Notes under the pieces: generated by a model
The model's input: only the letters and a program-made list of their open reading frames with translations
The model's database searches: none
What the model was told of the DNA's origin: nothing
Position numbers and translations under genes: made by a program
Part shown: positions 62,994-64,000 of the stretch, in pieces
Position numbering within the stretch: the first letter of the stretch is position 1
Layout: each line of letters begins with the position of its first letter
DNA from: Sorangium cellulosum
GTDB lineage: Bacteria > Myxococcota_A > Polyangia > Polyangiales > Polyangiaceae
Direction: 5' to 3'
DNA: 64,000 bases
NCBI RefSeq assembly: GCF_002950945.1
Contig: NZ_CP012673.1
Coordinates: forward strand, 10,244,501 to 10,308,500

Positions 62994-63650
62994 CTACCGG
63001 GAGCTCTCCGTCTCTTCAGGCTGGTTCACCCTGACGCGCTCCAGGATCTGATCGACCATGCCGAGATCGATCCCGGAGCGCTCCACCACGTTCCTGGAGA
63101 ACAGCCGAGTCGCCTCCTTCGCGAGCTCCTCGTCGGGGAGGAACGGGCGCGCGGGCGAGCGCGGCGCGGGCAGGCCGATCTCCTTCTCCAGCTCGGACAT
63201 GGCCCGGATCATCTCCTGGTAGCAGGCGGAGGCGATCTGCACGGAGAACGGGAACACCTGGGCGTTGCCCCGGCCGGCGCGCACCGCGTGCAGCGTCGCC
63301 GCGGCCTGCTCGGCGAACTGGCGGCTGCCGAACGCGCTGGTCATCTGCGCGTACATCGCGATCGACTCCTGGTCCGCCGCGAGGTCGTCCTCCTTCGTGC
63401 GCGGCGCTCCGACCGGCGGCGACGACCACCGGACGACCATCCGGGCGTACTCGTCGAGCGCGCGGCGCTGGAGGGTCAGCCGCTCCAAGAGCGCCTCTCG
63501 GCGCTGCCTCTGGAGCTCCATCTTCTCCTCCTGCTCGGCCCGGCGCTCCCCGCTGAGCTCTGCCGATCGGCGCGCCAGGTACGCGCCGATGAAGAGGGCG
63601 ACGCCGTTGCTGACCGCGACGAAGAGCGTCTCCAGGATGTTGGCGTCCAT
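62994..63650 (-). CDS. Membrane-anchored coiled-coil protein of unknown function
   Basis: 218 aa from the ATG at 63650. An N-terminal helix (LFVAVSNGVALFIGAYLA, about 9-26) is followed by a charged coiled coil (GERRAEQEEKMELQRQRREALLERL) and a globular helical part (QESIAMYAQMTSAFGSRQFAEQ). No enzyme motif is seen. Similar small bitopic proteins with unknown roles are common. The region upstream to 63841 holds no other feature that I can support. Confidence 0.72.
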   Translation of the reverse strand: MDANILETLFVAVSNGVALFIGAYLARRSAELSGERRAEQEEKMELQRQRREALLERLTLQRRALDEYARMVVRWSSPPVGAPRTKEDDLAADQESIAMYAQMTSAFGSRQFAEQAAATLHAVRAGRGNAQVFPFSVQIASACYQEMIRAMSELEKEIGLPAPRSPARPFLPDEELAKEATRLFSRNVVERSGIDLGMVDQILERVRVNQPEETESSR

Positions 63651-63841
63651 GCAGGTTCTCGAGACTTCTATCACGTTCGCGCTGGGCGCAGTCATATGCT
63701 GTACGTGCCGCGAGAAACTTGGCCGCCGCCCTCCGCCCGTGCAGGGGTGCGCCGCCCTCCCACAGGCGTCCGCCGCGCGACACCCGCCTGCGCCGCGCTG
63801 CACTGCCAGGAGCGCGCGGGCCGTCATGATACGATGTTGGC

Positions 63842-64000
63842 ATGACCGGTTCACTCGACGCCGGGGCGGGTCCCTGCGTGGCCGGGCTCGAGGCGCCGCT
63901 GCGCGAGGCGCTGGAGAGGAGCCTCGCCGACCGGCTCGCCGGCCGGCCCGGGGCGGAGCTCAACCTGGACAACGCGTTCTGGGGCGCCCCCGCGCCGCGC
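63842..64000 (+). CDS. Start of a further gene, cut by the window edge
   Basis: The frame from the ATG at 63842 stays open to the end (53 codons; MTGSLDAGAGPCVAGLEAPL, then an acidic/basic helix and LNLDNAFWG). It is too short to recognise. The ATG lies 10 bp after GATACGATG, which could be part of a promoter with a short leader. Confidence 0.45.
   Translation, partial: MTGSLDAGAGPCVAGLEAPLREALERSLADRLAGRPGAELNLDNAFWGAPAPR

Overview
The window is very GC-rich, with strong codon bias and several lipoproteins and cysteine-rich proteins of a kind common in myxobacteria. The best guess is a large-genome myxobacterium (Sorangium/Polyangium-like). This is an inference: no rRNA or other species marker is present.

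Left part (1 to about 39 kb) is a biosynthetic gene cluster for a lipo-peptide/polyketide hybrid. A minus-strand operon reads from 33.4 kb down past position 1. Its order is FAAL-ACP-C-A-T-E-C-T-KS-AT-KR-ACP (4216 aa), then C-A-T-E (1577 aa), a carbamoyltransferase, a small SxtJ-like membrane protein, an SGNH-hydrolase-like protein, a 59-aa basic protein, a cobalamin-type radical SAM enzyme, and a giant NRPS of at least 3409 aa that leaves the window. A divergent plus-strand operon (33.7-38.4 kb) encodes the two enzymes for L-2,3-diaminopropionate (SbnA/SbnB type), a PvdE/SyrD-type peptide exporter, and a class II aaRS-like amino acid:[carrier protein] ligase. A methyltransferase and a secreted penicillin-acylase-type N-terminal-nucleophile hydrolase follow on the minus strand.

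The most unusual point is that three NRPS modules lack a usable adenylation domain. They are a C-T module in the hybrid protein, a C-(degenerate A)-T module at the start of the giant NRPS, and a fourth module of the giant NRPS where C is followed directly by the A8 motif, so the A core is missing. The same cluster carries a stand-alone aaRS-like aa:CP ligase. Together these suggest that an aminoacyl-tRNA-synthetase relative loads assembly-line carrier domains in trans. Two other A domains share an acidic pocket (DIWQSTADDK and DVWEMTADDK by hand alignment), which fits a basic diamino acid such as Dap. A fatty acyl start unit, the exporter and the acylase fit a prodrug logic: acylated precursor, export, deacylation.

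Right part (about 42.5 to 64 kb) looks like ordinary chromosome. It holds a DUF899 gene remnant, a winged-helix regulator with a beta-propeller protein, a CrtU-like carotenoid enzyme, lipoproteins, a VOC protein, DUF4230, a Slt-type lytic transglycosylase, an ATPase, a membrane sensor, a histone-deacetylase-family enzyme, tRNA-His, a Uma2 protein, a cysteine-rich repeat lipoprotein, a 53-bp perfect palindrome, a response regulator coupled to a VTT membrane protein, and the start of a further gene at the right edge.
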